DNA of 64,000 bases from DASQDN01 sp963844855 (GTDB taxonomy: Bacteria > Acidobacteriota > Terriglobia > Bryobacterales > Bryobacteraceae), in assembly GCA_963844855.1 (NCBI GenBank), contig CAWJQP010000075.1:1-64000 (forward strand), in the 5' to 3' direction. The number at the start of each line of letters is the position of its first letter. Within the stretch, counting starts at the first letter, position 1. Under the pieces are notes generated by a model. It searched no databases, had not been told where the DNA came from, and saw only the letters and a program-made list of their open reading frames with translations. The translations under genes and the position numbers were made by a program. Positions 28,222-38,424 of the stretch are shown here, piece after piece.

Positions 28222-28764
28222 ATGAGCCAAATGGAGATAGCGACGCTCGCAGGGGGCTGCTTCTGGTGTCTCGAGGCGGTCTACCTTGAAATGGAGGGTG
28301 TCTTGAAGGTCGTGTCGGGCTACATGGGCGGTCCCAAGCCCAACCCGACCTACGAGCAGGTTTGTAGCGGCACGACGGGTCACGCCGAAGTGGTTCAAAT
28401 CACCTTCGATCCCGCCGTTACGACCTTCCGTGAATTGCTGGAAGTATTTTTCACGATACACGACCCCACCACGCTCAATCGCCAAGGAAACGACATCGGC
28501 ACGCAATACCGGTCGGCGATCTTCTATCATTCCGCCGAACAACAGCAAATTGCGAGTGAAGTCATGCAAGAGATCGAGGCTGAGGCAATCTGGGACGGCC
28601 CGATTGTCACGCAACTCGAAGCCGCCTCCGAGTTGTTTTCTGCCGAGGGCTACCATCAGGACTATTACAGTCGCAACACCCAGCAACCGTACTGCATGTT
28701 CGTGGTCCGTCCTAAAGTCCAGAAGTTTCGCAGTAAGTTCGCTAAGAAAATGCGCTCATCTTGA
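28222..28764 (+). CDS. msrA: Peptide methionine sulfoxide reductase MsrA
   Basis: MsrA reduces methionine-S-sulfoxide in proteins using thioredoxin. The 180-residue product has the active-site GGCFWCLEAVY (catalytic Cys13), then SGYMGGPKPNPTYEQVCSGT, TGHAEVVQITFDP and the HDPTTLNRQGNDIGTQYRSA block that shapes the sulfoxide pocket. Resolving cysteines would be expected near the end; only Cys in QQPYCMF is seen. It is the first chromosomal gene outside the ICE and is followed by the padR promoter. Confidence 0.95.
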   Translation: MSQMEIATLAGGCFWCLEAVYLEMEGVLKVVSGYMGGPKPNPTYEQVCSGTTGHAEVVQITFDPAVTTFRELLEVFFTIHDPTTLNRQGNDIGTQYRSAIFYHSAEQQQIASEVMQEIEAEAIWDGPIVTQLEAASELFSAEGYHQDYYSRNTQQPYCMFVVRPKVQKFRSKFAKKMRSS

Positions 28765-28799
28765 CAATCTAGATGAGTCTTATATAGACTGTCTAGACA
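28761..28799 (+). promoter_or_regulatory. Promoter and dyad operator of the PadR-permease operon
   Basis: TTGACA at 28,761-28,766 and TATAGA at 28,783-28,788 (16-bp spacing) form a good promoter that starts inside the msrA stop. A dyad covers it: TCTAGA at 28,768-28,773 and 28,792-28,797, inner arms AGTCT (28,776-28,780) and AGACT (28,786-28,790) around TATAT. The -10 box is inside the dyad, as expected for autorepression by PadR. The start codon at 28,802 is so near that the mRNA may be leaderless. Confidence 0.7.
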
Positions 28800-28801
28800 A
28801 G

Positions 28802-29140
28802 ATGCCGCCCAAGAAGCCCGATCTCCTGCAAGGCACGCTCGATCTTTTGATCCTGCGCACACTCGCTCTCGAATCGATGCACGGCTTTGCGATAGCGAAG
28901 CGGATTGAGCAAGTGTCCGCCGATACGCTCCGCGTCGAGCACGGGTCGCTGTATCCAGCTCTCTACCGGCTAGAGGAACAGCGCTTCATCGCTGCCGAGT
29001 GGGGTGTTTCGGAGAACAACCGCAAAGTCAAATACTACAAACTAACTCGAGTTGGCGTTCGGCGACTCGATGAGGAACTGGAGAATTGGCGTCGGCTCTC
29101 ATCTGGCATCGAACGCGTCATCGCAGACGCGGAAGCATAA
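28802..29140 (+). CDS. PadR-family transcriptional regulator
   Basis: A 112-residue winged-helix regulator. The N-terminus PDLLQGTLDLLILRTLALES and the helix MHGFAIAKRIEQVSADTLRV, then EHGSLYPALYRLEEQRFIAA (recognition helix with GSLYPALYRLE) and the wing GVSENNRKVKYYKLTRVGVR are the PadR signature. In Acidobacteria such regulators regularly precede MacB-like duplicated permeases. The gene ends one base before the permease start, so they form one operon behind the dyad promoter described above. Confidence 0.93.
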   Translation: MPPKKPDLLQGTLDLLILRTLALESMHGFAIAKRIEQVSADTLRVEHGSLYPALYRLEEQRFIAAEWGVSENNRKVKYYKLTRVGVRRLDEELENWRRLSSGIERVIADAEA

Positions 29141-29141
29141 G

Positions 29142-31749
29142 ATGGGCTTCATTCGGGCATTTTTTCGACGCGGTCAGCTCGAAGAAACCCTGGACGACGA
29201 AATTCGCCGGCACATCGATCTCCAAACGGAAGAATACATCAACGCAGGTTTGTCCAAGGACGAAGCTCGACGCGCTGCTTTCCAACGATTTGGACATGTG
29301 GGCTCGGTCAAAGAACGCTGCCGCGAACAGAACGGATTGGCTGGCATCGAAATGTTGTCGCAAGATCTCAAGTTTGCGGCGCGATCATTCGCTGGGCAGC
29401 CTGGTTTTACTGCGGTTCTGATGATCACCCTGGCGCTTGGGATTGGCGCCAATACAGCGGTGTTCAGCGTTTTGCGGGCCGTCTTGCTGGATCCTATCCC
29501 GTTGCCGGAACCGGATCGTGTAGTCCTCATTTGGGAGCAGGACAGGCTTCGCGGAACGACTCGGGAGAACGCCTCGTACCCGGACTACCTTGACCTCAAG
29601 CAAAGTTCCCGTCATTTCACAGATCTGGCGGCGACACAGAGCATGGACGTGACGCTAACTGGAAACGGCGAGGCTGAGCGCGTTGCCGCCGCGCGTGTCA
29701 CTCACGAGTTCTTCAAGGTACTCGGCTTGACGCCCACTATCGGTCGCGTTTTCGGGCCCGGGGAGGATGGAGTTGTCTTGAGCCATTCGCTTTGGGAGCG
29801 TAAGTTCGCGAGTTCAACATCTGTACTTGGAACCGTCATAAGGCTCGATGGCTTCAGTGGAACCGTCGTTGGAGTGCTTCCCGCAGAAGCCAATTCGTTC
29901 CGTCCACGCAGCGCTGAGTTATGGACTTCCCTTGAGAACGTGCGCGCCTCGCAGTTTCGCGGTCAGCACAGCACAGGCATAATCGGACGCCTTCAACGAA
30001 GTAGCTCCATCACCCAAGCTCAGGCGGAGATCAGCGTCATAATGTCCCGGCTCGAGAAGGATTTTCCCGATGACAATCTCGGTCGCGGAGCGAAAGTTGT
30101 CCCATTGCACGAAGAACTCGCTGGCAATATGCGTCCGGCTCTGCAGGCGTTATTCATAGCGGTCTTTGTCCTTCTTCTAATCGCAAGTGTCAACATCGCC
30201 AACTTGCTCCTGGCGAGAGCATCGTCACGCAATCGCGAAATGGCAATTCGAGTCAGCCTGGGCGCGGGGCGCTGGCGGCTTGCTCGGCAACTGTTGACCG
30301 AATCGCTATTTTTGGCGATCTTCGGCGTCGCTCTCGGCGTGATCACTGCATGGTGGGGAGTGAGGGGATTGATTGTTTTGGCGCCTCCGGACACTCCGCT
30401 CATTGGGCGCGCCGGGATTGATGGTTCGGTTTTGCTGATGACGTTCGCCGTAACTCTGGTTGCCTGGCTTATTTTTGGATTGCTGCCCGCGCTCCGCGCA
30501 TCGATTGTAGCTCCGACCTCGGCACTGCAGACGTCCGGACGGAACACTGCTTCTCGGAGCACACTCCGTCTGCGTCATGCGCTCGTCATTGCGCAAATTG
30601 CAATGGCTGTAGTTCTTGTTATTTTTTCCGGGCTCTTGATCCGAAGTTTCTGGCGACTCAGGCAAGTCAATCTCGGATACGAGCCTCAGGGCGCAATCTC
30701 GCTCAGAGTGAAACTTCCGGAGACTCGATATCCATTTCCGAAATTCCCGTTCCGTGAATGGCCGGCTGTGATCGCGTTTTCGGATCGCCTAAAAGCGGCG
30801 GCGCTGGAGACACCGGGTGTTGAAGCCGTTTCCCTCGGATCGAATAGTCCGGCGCATGGGGCCTGGACAACGAGAGTTACTGTCGATGGCAGGCCTAAGC
30901 TACCGGACGGGGAACAGAAAGAAGCGCAGTTCCGCATTGCTGATCCCGACTATCTGAAGACAACCCGCATTCGACTACTGCGAGGCAGGTTCTTCGAACG
31001 TTCCGATGACGAAAAGCATCCCCTGGTCAGCTGTCGTAAACGAGGCGTTTGTGCGAGACCACTTTTCAAACGAGGACCCGGTTGGACAGCACATCAACGT
31101 ATTCGGCATGTCGCGCCTGGTGGTCGGCATCATAGGCGACGTACGCTACGCTGGTCCCGGATCCGTTTCCTCCCCTGCGATGTATTTCCCCTTGCAGCAA
31201 GCTCCATTTCCAAACCTGACGCTCATCGCGCGCACAGGCGGCAGTCCATCTGCATTGGCGCCGGGTTTGCGTCAGGCCGTATTCGTCGCCGATCCAAATG
31301 TAGCTCCCTTCGACCTGATGACGCTGGAACGCTCGCTACTCGAATCTACGGCGCGCGAACGCTTCATCATGTCTCTGCTTACAGGCTTCGCCTGCCTGGC
31401 TCTCCTTTTGGCTTCGGTTGGTATTTACGGAGTCGTGGCCTATAGTGCCGGGAGACGCCGCAAGGAGATTGCCGTGCGGCTTGCGCTCGGCGCAAGGGCA
31501 CTCGACATCTTTTCTCAGATCGTTGGCGGAACCTTGGCGCGCGCAGCGGTGGGCATCCTCGGAGGCATCGCGATTTCTGTGTCGCTGGGGCGGCTGTTAC
31601 AGCCATTGGTGTTTGAAACAAGCACGCGAGACGTCACGACATATCTGGCTGTTGCGTTCCTGATCATGTCCGTGGCGTTTCTGGGAGCGGCGCTTCCGGC
31701 TACACGCGCTGCCCGCGTGAATGCAGCGACCACCCTGCGCGAGGAATGA
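29142..31749 (+). CDS. MacB-like ABC transporter permease (acidobacterial duplicated type), one frameshift
   Basis: This large permease combines the N-terminal helical domain found in acidobacterial orphan permeases (MGFIRAFFRRGQLEETLDDE) with two MacB/FtsX units. The first unit starts SFAGQPGFTAVLMITLALGI and GANTAVFSVLRAVLLDPIPL; then a periplasmic domain; three membrane helices (LQALFIAVFVLLLIASVNIA region); the second periplasmic domain; and three C-terminal helices ending in TRAARVNAATTLREE. The frame shifts near 31,015, between RFFERSDDEKHP and IPWSAVVNEAFVRDHFSNED. No ATPase gene is adjacent, typical for this family. Substrate unknown. Confidence 0.88.
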
Positions 31750-31784
31750 TTAGATTGACAGGAATGTTGTTTTTCAGGCCCTTG

Positions 31785-33597
31785 TCACGCGAGTGCAGTT
31801 GTCTCGAAGCTTTGCGCCTCGAAAAGGTCGCGATAAGGCCCTGCCTGCACTGACAAATCAGCGTGAGTACCCTCCTGGGCGACCCGGCCGTGCTGCAACA
31901 CAAGAATCCGATCCACTCGCTCAATCGTGGAAAATCGATGAGCGATGATAATAGTCGTTCTCCCGCGCGCAAGGTCTTCGAGCGTTTCCGTGAGTTGCGA
32001 TTCAGTCACTGCATCGAGTCCTGACGTCGGCTCATCCAGGACCAGAATTGAAGAATTCCTCAGGAATGCTCGCGCAAGCGCAATGCGCTGGCGCTGACCA
32101 CCAGACAGATTTGAACCCTCTTCATCGAGCACCGTGTCGTATCCCTTTGGCAAACGCTCGATGAAATCGTGAGCTCTTGCGGCCTTCGCAGCATCGACAA
32201 TTTCGTCGAGTGTAGCGTGGGGGTGGCCGTAGGCTATGTTCTCGCGAACTCGCCTACGGAAAAGAATCGAATCCTGCAACACTACACTCACTTGGGATCG
32301 AAGTGATTTCAGGTCGAACGAGCGGATATCCTGTCCGTCGAAGAGGATCCTACCTTCAGATGGATCGACGAACCGGAGAATCAAGTTGAGAATAGTCGAC
32401 TTACCGGTTCCACTACCCCCGACGATTGCGACAGTTTCACCCGCTGCGACGTGAAAGCTGATGCCGTTCAAAACTGTCTTTTCTGAATCGTATCCGAAAA
32501 CGACGTCTTCGAATGCAACATCACCTGAAAAAACCGGAGCAGACATAGCGTCCTGCTTTTCATCGACATGAGGCATTGTCTGTGCCAACTCGAGCACACG
32601 TTCCCCTGACACCAATGACTCCATGAATTGGACTGACAGCTCCGATATGTTCTGAATGGGGGTATAAAGCTCGGCGATGTATGCTGCGAAGACGACAAGG
32701 TCTCCCGGGCTCATGTTTCCGTCCAAAACCCGCGAAGCTCCCAGCCATATCACCATTGCCATTCCAATGGTGTTCAGAACCTTGATAGAGCGCGTGAACG
32801 CGCCTCCTAAACGAACGGCGTCCAGGCTAGCATCCAAGCTCCGGCGCGCCTGACGGCGAAATCGGTTTCGCTCCCGCTCCTCCTGCGCGAACGCTTGAAC
32901 CACGGCAACCGCTTGAAGGTTCTCCTGGACGATCGAGGCGACGGCGCCCTCACGGTTGCGCTTCTGCTTCGTCGCTCGCCGGATGTTGGCGCTGAAATGA
33001 TAGCTTGTCAGCGAGATAAAAGGCACCACGATCAGCGCAAGCAATGTTAGCTGCCAGTTCATCCAGAACATCACCGCGATGGTGCTGACAAACGTAAACC
33101 CATAATTCCCGAGTTGCTGGACATGATTGACCAACAGATCTCGTAGTGTTTTAACGTCTGAGGTCAATCGTAGAATGACGTCGCCGGTTCGCCGTTCGCC
33201 GTCGGCTTTTGGCAGTGTTTGAACATGCGTGAAAACGTGCTCCAGAATATCGGTCGTCGCCGATTGCCCGACTGCGGAGAACGGATACTTTTTGCCAATA
33301 GCTGAAGAAACTCTCCAGCAAAACGATCGCGACCAGCGCCACACACAGCAACGTAAGAAGCAGGTGCTTATCGGCGGCAGAGATCCACGCAGGCGCCCAT
33401 GGCAGGATCTCACTCAGTGGGCGCTTATCCAGGATCACGGAATCGAGCACGAGCTTCAAAGGCCATGGTCGAAGCAGCGTCATGCCGACGGTCGCCAAGA
33501 GCGCCACGTAGGCGCCCATGATCTGCCATCGATATGGTTTGAGGAACGGTCCGAAAGCCCGATAAAACTGCTGGACTCGCGTCTTGGTTAACTTCAC
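31785..33597 (-). CDS. ABC exporter (fused membrane and ATPase domains), one frameshift
   Basis: A type I half-exporter of about 600 residues. GTG 33597 gives VKLTKTRVQQFYRAFGPFLK and the first helices (MGAYVALLATVGMTLLRPWP); after a frameshift near 33,310 come the remaining helices (LVNHVQQLGNYGFTFVSTIA; FWMNWQLTLLALIVVPFISL) and the ATPase with Walker A VGGSGTGKSTILNLILRF, signature NLSGGQRQRIALARAFLRN, Walker B ILVLDEPTSGLD and H-loop IIIAHRFSTIERVD. It is the last gene of a leftward run behind the phosphotransferase (gap about 55 nt) and converges on the permease. Homodimer and lipid or drug export are likely from family only. Confidence 0.9.
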
Positions 33598-33651
33598 GCC
33601 AGGGTCAACCTTCCCGTTTGGAGTACTGACTCGGCCTTTTGAATCAGTAAC

Positions 33652-34533
33652 TCAGACTCCTTCGTTTTTCAACTTGAGAACACAGAGATCATAATGAACG
33701 CTTTGCACAAACGCCCAGGCCATATGGGCAGCGACACGCTCTGTTTCAACTTGGCCGCATTCCTCCAGAAACACCGTTCGCAGATGTTCCGTGTCTGCGA
33801 AGGAATCAAACAGCTTCAACCCGAAATTCGCTGTCTGCGCAAGGCAATATCCGACATCGGCCTCTCGCTCGCGCAGAGCAAAGGTATCGAGGTCGATGGC
33901 TGTGACTCGATTCTCAGATACGAACAAATTCATCGGATGGAAGTCGCCATGACTCGGTTGCATCGATGCTGGACGCTTCCCCAAAATCTCGATCACCTTC
34001 CTGGTCAGATCATTCGGCCGAGTGGTTCCCAGCGCTTGCGATAGTGCGCCCGCGCGCTCTGTTGCTGCGGAAGAATCAAACAATTTCTCAGGACCGGAAG
34101 CGCTGCACTGCCACATCGCCTTGAGCCATCCGGCGGCGTGACGAGCAGCCGATTCAGCCTCCGCTCCACTTTGGATCACCTGTAGAAACGAGAGTCCAGG
34201 AGCCTTCTCGAGTATTAGAAGGCTGCGTTCCGGAATCCATGCGATGGGCTCAACCACGGTATGGCGCGCTGGAGGTCGCAGTCCGCATTTCCACACTGTC
34301 TGAAAGCTTTCATAAGCCGTTTTCGCCCGATCAGACTTCGAAACTTTTCCGATGACTCGCCTTCCGTTCCATTCGGCTTCGAAGAGAATCTTTCGAAGTT
34401 TCATTACGGAGCGGATAACGTTCCATTCGCCGCCAACGCGTTCTCTAACAACATCGATTAATTCATCGATCTTGGGGGCGGACACGGTTTCGTCAGCCGC
34501 AGTTTGGTCCCATGCGAACAGGTTCGCCCTCAT
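33652..34533 (-). CDS. Aminoglycoside phosphotransferase-family kinase
   Basis: A 293-residue APH-fold small-molecule kinase. The frame begins at ATG 34533, overlapping the GH57 stop (ATGA). Visible motifs are the ATP-lobe KLRKILFEAEWNGRRVIGKV (with a Lys), the catalytic loop MQPSHGDFHPMNLFVSEN (HGDxHxxN) and TAIDLDTFALREREADVGYC (metal-binding Asp in IDLDT). Coupling to a GH57 glycosidase suggests a sugar kinase role in a glucan pathway more than antibiotic resistance. This is inference from context. Confidence 0.8.
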   Translation of the reverse strand: MRANLFAWDQTAADETVSAPKIDELIDVVRERVGGEWNVIRSVMKLRKILFEAEWNGRRVIGKVSKSDRAKTAYESFQTVWKCGLRPPARHTVVEPIAWIPERSLLILEKAPGLSFLQVIQSGAEAESAARHAAGWLKAMWQCSASGPEKLFDSSAATERAGALSQALGTTRPNDLTRKVIEILGKRPASMQPSHGDFHPMNLFVSENRVTAIDLDTFALREREADVGYCLAQTANFGLKLFDSFADTEHLRTVFLEECGQVETERVAAHMAWAFVQSVHYDLCVLKLKNEGV

Positions 34534-36506
34534 ATCGTGACCATCTTTGAGTCTCTCCGTGTCATCTGTTCGGCGGAGCGGCGAGCGCCTCGCGGAGTTA
34601 CTCCTAGAGCGACTTCGCATTGACGCGCCGCCGAGGTTAGGCGTAGGACATAGCCATGTCCAAAAAGTTTGCACGGCGCATCGTCCCACTGAAGCCCGCT
34701 AATCGGCTTCAACCAGACCGCGACTCGGGGAGCTTTCCACCCTCGTATTCTCGGAGTGCGTACGGGCCTCAACTCATCCGCGCCCTTGCGTAGTAGGTTC
34801 ACATAATCGGGAGAAAGGCCACACTCGAACGAAAGTTCTGTGAGCTTATTGGGAAGCTTGTACCTCACGACCAGGGAGGATGCCCGATCCGTCAGTTCAT
34901 ACTCTTTCACCATCCCGAACGCCTTGCTCTTCGGCTCGCAATTCGTGAAACGCAGGTGTACCCTCTGCGGTCCCGAATCGATTACTTCCACGTCATAGGC
35001 GTCATGCTCAAATCCCACGTCTGCGAACGCGCCAGGATGATTCTTCGGAACATCCATATAGCGATTAAGCTCTTCCATCCAGTTCCAGTCGTCGCAAGGA
35101 TTGCCGACGACCATCGCGCCACTACTTCCACCGACGCTATAAAGTGCGACCAGCCTTCCTCCCCAGCGAGGCGAAATCACAGAATAGAGATGCTGATTCT
35201 TGATTACCCATTCCCGTTCGCCGTCATTGTCGATATCGACAAGCTCCGCGATGGCGCCCATTGTTTTGTGGGACATCCAGTACGCCGCTTCCGCGGTTAC
35301 TGCCGCGTGACGGCTATGACTTGTCAGAGCCCGCGCCCATGGGCTAGCGTGTCCATGTTGTGTAGCATCGCCATGCGGTCCGGCTGCAGGTGTGTGCCAG
35401 GCCGTTTCCCAATTGGCAACCAGCAATTGCTTTTCCGCAAGATCGATGAGCGAGGCATCAGCCTGATCTGCGGCGAGCTCTTTCACTTTGCTATCGGCCC
35501 ATGTGAAGAATCCGCGATATGGCGCCCAGTCCGGCGCGAGATACCATCGTTCGTAACCCTCCCCCGCTTCAAAGTCGGTTGCGAGCTCCTGGAACGTACC
35601 CAGTTCAATCTCACGCTTGGTCGAAACGTTCGATTGGCGTGCGTGTGCCGTCAACAGCACCGGCTTTATCCAGTTGGAGGAACTCAGCCATTCGAGGAAC
35701 TCATAGTAGCGACCCGGACCGTCCCCGCCCCACTCTCCGACTCCCGCTACCTTCTCCATATCGTCGGCATAGAGAGCGAGCATCGGTACTTCTTCGCTGC
35801 CGGAAGCGTGGACCAGCAAGCCCTCAAGCTCCTCTCGCACTTGGCGCCAGTCTTCGTCCTTTTTGGGTGGAATACTGCGCCTCAAGCGCGTCGCGATCGG
35901 GAACCCGACCAGCCCAATTCCGTCTGTGATCTCGTGCATGCCGTAAAGTTCGGGATCCCAGTGATTGGTTTCATCGTACAGAGTCCGCCCCCCGCCATTC
36001 CGGCCTAACAGCAGGCGATCGTCGAGGATCACATATTCATAACCGCCGTTGCGCAAGCGAGCGTCTCGTAGCACCGGCGCCATTTTGCGTGTATCCCACA
36101 CACGTTCGGGTGGCCAGAAAGTTTTCACATCATGCGGGTCGATGCCTAAATGCTGTTCGAACAACATCAACTCTTCATTAAGTTGCTTGCGGTTGTAATC
36201 GAGACCAAAAAACCGCATGATGTTCTGCCCATAGCTACTCCCTACAAGCTCGACGAGACCCCCTGTAACAAGCTCGCGTACGTAGTGAAGAAACTTCGGC
36301 TCATGCCACGCGAGGGCCTCAATGAGGGTGCCGCTAAGATGCAGATTGAGCGGAATCTCCGCCCGCTCGTGCAGCCGCAGGATGAAAGTAAATCCCGATT
36401 TTGACGCCTCGGAACCAACGATGGCTTCGATCCCCTCTCGATTGTCATAACCGGTAGTGATCAGGTACTGGTTTGCGTGATGTACTACCGCGAGCGACGT
36501 TTGCAT
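34530..36506 (-). CDS. Glycoside hydrolase family 57 (alpha-glucan) protein
   Basis: A 658-residue GH57-like protein. Near the N-terminus is VVHHANQYLITTGYDNREGI (substrate-binding HxNQ), followed by VELVGSSYGQNIMRFFGLDY, then VKTFWPPERVWDTRKMAPVL with the putative nucleophile Glu134, and PMLALYADDMEKVAGVGEWG with the acid/base Asp (248 or 249). The remainder has C-terminal helical and beta domains with a calcium-like DIDNDGEREW segment (about residue 450). Such enzymes hydrolyse or transfer alpha-glucans, or branch them. It is cytoplasmic by lack of a signal peptide. It is the second gene of a run AraC-GH57-kinase-exporter. Confidence 0.85.
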   Translation of the reverse strand: MQTSLAVVHHANQYLITTGYDNREGIEAIVGSEASKSGFTFILRLHERAEIPLNLHLSGTLIEALAWHEPKFLHYVRELVTGGLVELVGSSYGQNIMRFFGLDYNRKQLNEELMLFEQHLGIDPHDVKTFWPPERVWDTRKMAPVLRDARLRNGGYEYVILDDRLLLGRNGGGRTLYDETNHWDPELYGMHEITDGIGLVGFPIATRLRRSIPPKKDEDWRQVREELEGLLVHASGSEEVPMLALYADDMEKVAGVGEWGGDGPGRYYEFLEWLSSSNWIKPVLLTAHARQSNVSTKREIELGTFQELATDFEAGEGYERWYLAPDWAPYRGFFTWADSKVKELAADQADASLIDLAEKQLLVANWETAWHTPAAGPHGDATQHGHASPWARALTSHSRHAAVTAEAAYWMSHKTMGAIAELVDIDNDGEREWVIKNQHLYSVISPRWGGRLVALYSVGGSSGAMVVGNPCDDWNWMEELNRYMDVPKNHPGAFADVGFEHDAYDVEVIDSGPQRVHLRFTNCEPKSKAFGMVKEYELTDRASSLVVRYKLPNKLTELSFECGLSPDYVNLLRKGADELRPVRTPRIRGWKAPRVAVWLKPISGLQWDDAPCKLFGHGYVLRLTSAARQCEVALGVTPRGARRSAEQMTRRDSKMVTI

Positions 36507-36584
36507 ATCAACCGTTAGTTGGATACGAAACTGAGCTCAGACGTTACGAGTTAGGTTAAAAGTTGATTTCCGACGCGTCTAACG

Positions 36585-37436
36585 CTACTGGCGTCCTGTT
36601 TGTAGACGGTAGCTCCGTGGGCTCACACCAAACTCCATCCGGAACGTTCTATTGAAGTTGGATACGTCACCGAAACCGCAATCGAGGGCGATGTCAACGA
36701 CCTTGTCGGAGTGGCTGCTCAGCCGGATTGCTGCCTGACGAAGTCTCGTTCGCAATAGATATTGATGCGGGGTCACCCCGGTGATTCCGTGAAATGTGCG
36801 AAGGAAATGGTACGGACTTAGGCGCGCTTCCTGCGCAAGGGTTTGCAGATCATGCGTCGCATCGGGGTTGCTTTCGATCATTCGTACAATTCGAGTTATC
36901 TTCTCAAATGCGCCCAACTCCGGCCGTTTATCGGGAGTGATCCCGCGATGGAGTTGCACAGCCTTGGCCGCCAACTGAATACTTATTTCCCCCCAGGACG
37001 TTTGAGTAGGTCCGTTGAGCCCGGTCACCGCCGCCGCAATCACTGGAGACAAATCACGAATCGCTGGCAGGCGTAACGTTTTAAACACCATCCTTACGTC
37101 GCGAACTCCCGCTTCAATGGCCAGGCGCTCAATCCATTCGGGTGTGTAGGAAAACGAAATGCACCGATCTCCAGAACCATGCTCATGCCCGCACTCGAAG
37201 TACTGGCCCGCATTTCCGAGCAGCAGTGAGCCTGGAGTCATCAATTCGCAGGCATTTTGGGATCGGTACTGAAATGTTCCAGCGACAACGATCGAAATCG
37301 AGGTGCAGGAGTGCCGCTCTTCAAACGGACGGTCCCGCGGGCTCAGTGTACACACTATTTCGGAGACGGTCCAGCCTTCTCCGCTAGCCATCACATGCGC
37401 GGTAGGTGACTCAGGTATAACAGCAATTTTCGCCAA
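36585..37436 (-). CDS. AraC-family transcriptional regulator
   Basis: About 283 residues if the TTG at 37436 (GGCGGA upstream) is the start; the frame is open further but would overlap the divergent DinB gene. The N-terminal half has a cupin-like sensor (ERHSCTSISIVVAGTFQYRS; LMTPGSLLLGNAGQYFECGH). The C-terminal half has two HTHs: HDLQTLAQEARLSPYHFLRT, FHGITGVTPHQYLLRTRLRQ, then KVVDIALDCGFGDVSNFNRT, FRMEFGVSPRSYR. The short divergent spacer (50 bp) to dinB suggests it controls that gene and possibly the GH57 genes downstream. Confidence 0.9.
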   Translation of the reverse strand: MAKIAVIPESPTAHVMASGEGWTVSEIVCTLSPRDRPFEERHSCTSISIVVAGTFQYRSQNACELMTPGSLLLGNAGQYFECGHEHGSGDRCISFSYTPEWIERLAIEAGVRDVRMVFKTLRLPAIRDLSPVIAAAVTGLNGPTQTSWGEISIQLAAKAVQLHRGITPDKRPELGAFEKITRIVRMIESNPDATHDLQTLAQEARLSPYHFLRTFHGITGVTPHQYLLRTRLRQAAIRLSSHSDKVVDIALDCGFGDVSNFNRTFRMEFGVSPRSYRLQTGRQ

Positions 37437-37486
37437 GAATTCCGCCCGCCTTCGCCTTACAACTAATATAACGAGGCAATAAAAAC

Positions 37487-37939
37487 ATGACAACGACCAC
37501 GCAAACGAGAGACCAATTATCAACGCTATTGATAAGTCGCTGGGAACAAGTCGCATACAAACTTGCGGCCCTCGCAGAAGAGTTTCCGGAGCGAGATTTC
37601 GAGTCACGGCCCGCGAGCAGTGTCCGTACAGTCGGTGATGTCCTCCGGCATGTGGCATTCTGGAACCGCTACGTCGCCGACTCAGCAAGTGGCGGGCAAG
37701 TCGACGACACAATGAACGAGTTGCCGAAGGCAAAGTACGCGACTAAAGCGAGAATACTGAGAGAGTTGAAGGCCAGCGCTGCCGGTGCAACCGCGGCGCT
37801 TCGGGAACAGGAAGCGGGACTGAGTCCGGAGACCGCGGAACTGGTCACGACTTTTATAGAGCATACAAGCGAACACTACGGTCAACTTGTCGTTTATGCG
37901 CGAATTAACGGAATTGTGCCACCTGCTTCTCGCGTTTAG
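37487..37939 (+). CDS. DinB-family protein
   Basis: A 150-residue four-helix-bundle protein of the DinB/YfiT-like family, with the metal His pattern: TVGDVLRHVAFWNRYVADSA (His in helix 2) and LVTTFIEHTSEHYGQLVVYA (two His in helix 4). Family members are metal-dependent thiol transferases or of unknown role. Start ATG 37487 follows GAGG. It reads away from the AraC regulator and is followed after 26 nt by the DUF3237 gene, forming a small operon. Confidence 0.87.
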   Translation: MTTTTQTRDQLSTLLISRWEQVAYKLAALAEEFPERDFESRPASSVRTVGDVLRHVAFWNRYVADSASGGQVDDTMNELPKAKYATKARILRELKASAAGATAALREQEAGLSPETAELVTTFIEHTSEHYGQLVVYARINGIVPPASRV

Positions 37940-37965
37940 ACTACGGCTAGGAACGTGGAGGAACA

Positions 37966-38424
37966 ATGATCGATTACAGACTGGAGCACATACTTTCGTA
38001 CCAATGCACATTAGCGGATCCCGAGATTATAGGTCCGCTACCAGAGGGAATCCGGGTGAATTTCTACACCGCTCAGGGAGAGTTCGCTGGTCCCAGGCTT
38101 ACCGGAAAAGTACGCACAGTCGGAGGCGATTGGGTCACGGTGCGACAGGATGGAGTAGCGATGCTTGATGTTCGGGCAACATTTGAAACTCACGATAACG
38201 CGCTCATCCTTGTGACATACCCAGGAACGGTGGATTTCGGCGTCGATGGATATGAGAAGTTTCTTCGTGGAGAGATGCCGCCGGTGGTAAAACTGCGAAC
38301 GGCGCCACGATTCTCAACTGTCGATCCCAAATACATTTGGCTGAATCGACTGCATTGCCTAGGAATCGGTGAATACAACTCCGAGGCAAAAAGAGTCGCT
38401 TACGACGTATATGCCGTCACATAG
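37966..38424 (+). CDS. DUF3237 domain protein
   Basis: A 152-residue beta-barrel-type protein matching DUF3237: YRLEHILSYQCTLADPEIIG, then GIRVNFYTAQGEFAGPRLTG (the family N-Y-x-x-EG-x-x-x-GP-L-x-G block), VTVRQDGVAMLDVRATFETH and TAPRFSTVDPKYIWLNRLHC, LGIGEYN. No catalytic function has been established for the family. It follows dinB in one operon; ATG 37966 is preceded by GGAGGAAC. The following 410 bp (38,425-38,835) hold no gene I can support; a minus-strand frame at 38,400-38,669 has no recognisable domain. Confidence 0.87.
   Translation: MIDYRLEHILSYQCTLADPEIIGPLPEGIRVNFYTAQGEFAGPRLTGKVRTVGGDWVTVRQDGVAMLDVRATFETHDNALILVTYPGTVDFGVDGYEKFLRGEMPPVVKLRTAPRFSTVDPKYIWLNRLHCLGIGEYNSEAKRVAYDVYAVT

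Noticed and set aside
34956..36008. 350-codon open frame on the plus strand
   Set aside because: It is the antisense of the GH57 gene; its product is Arg/Cys/His-rich without domain features, while the other strand has clear GH57 motifs.
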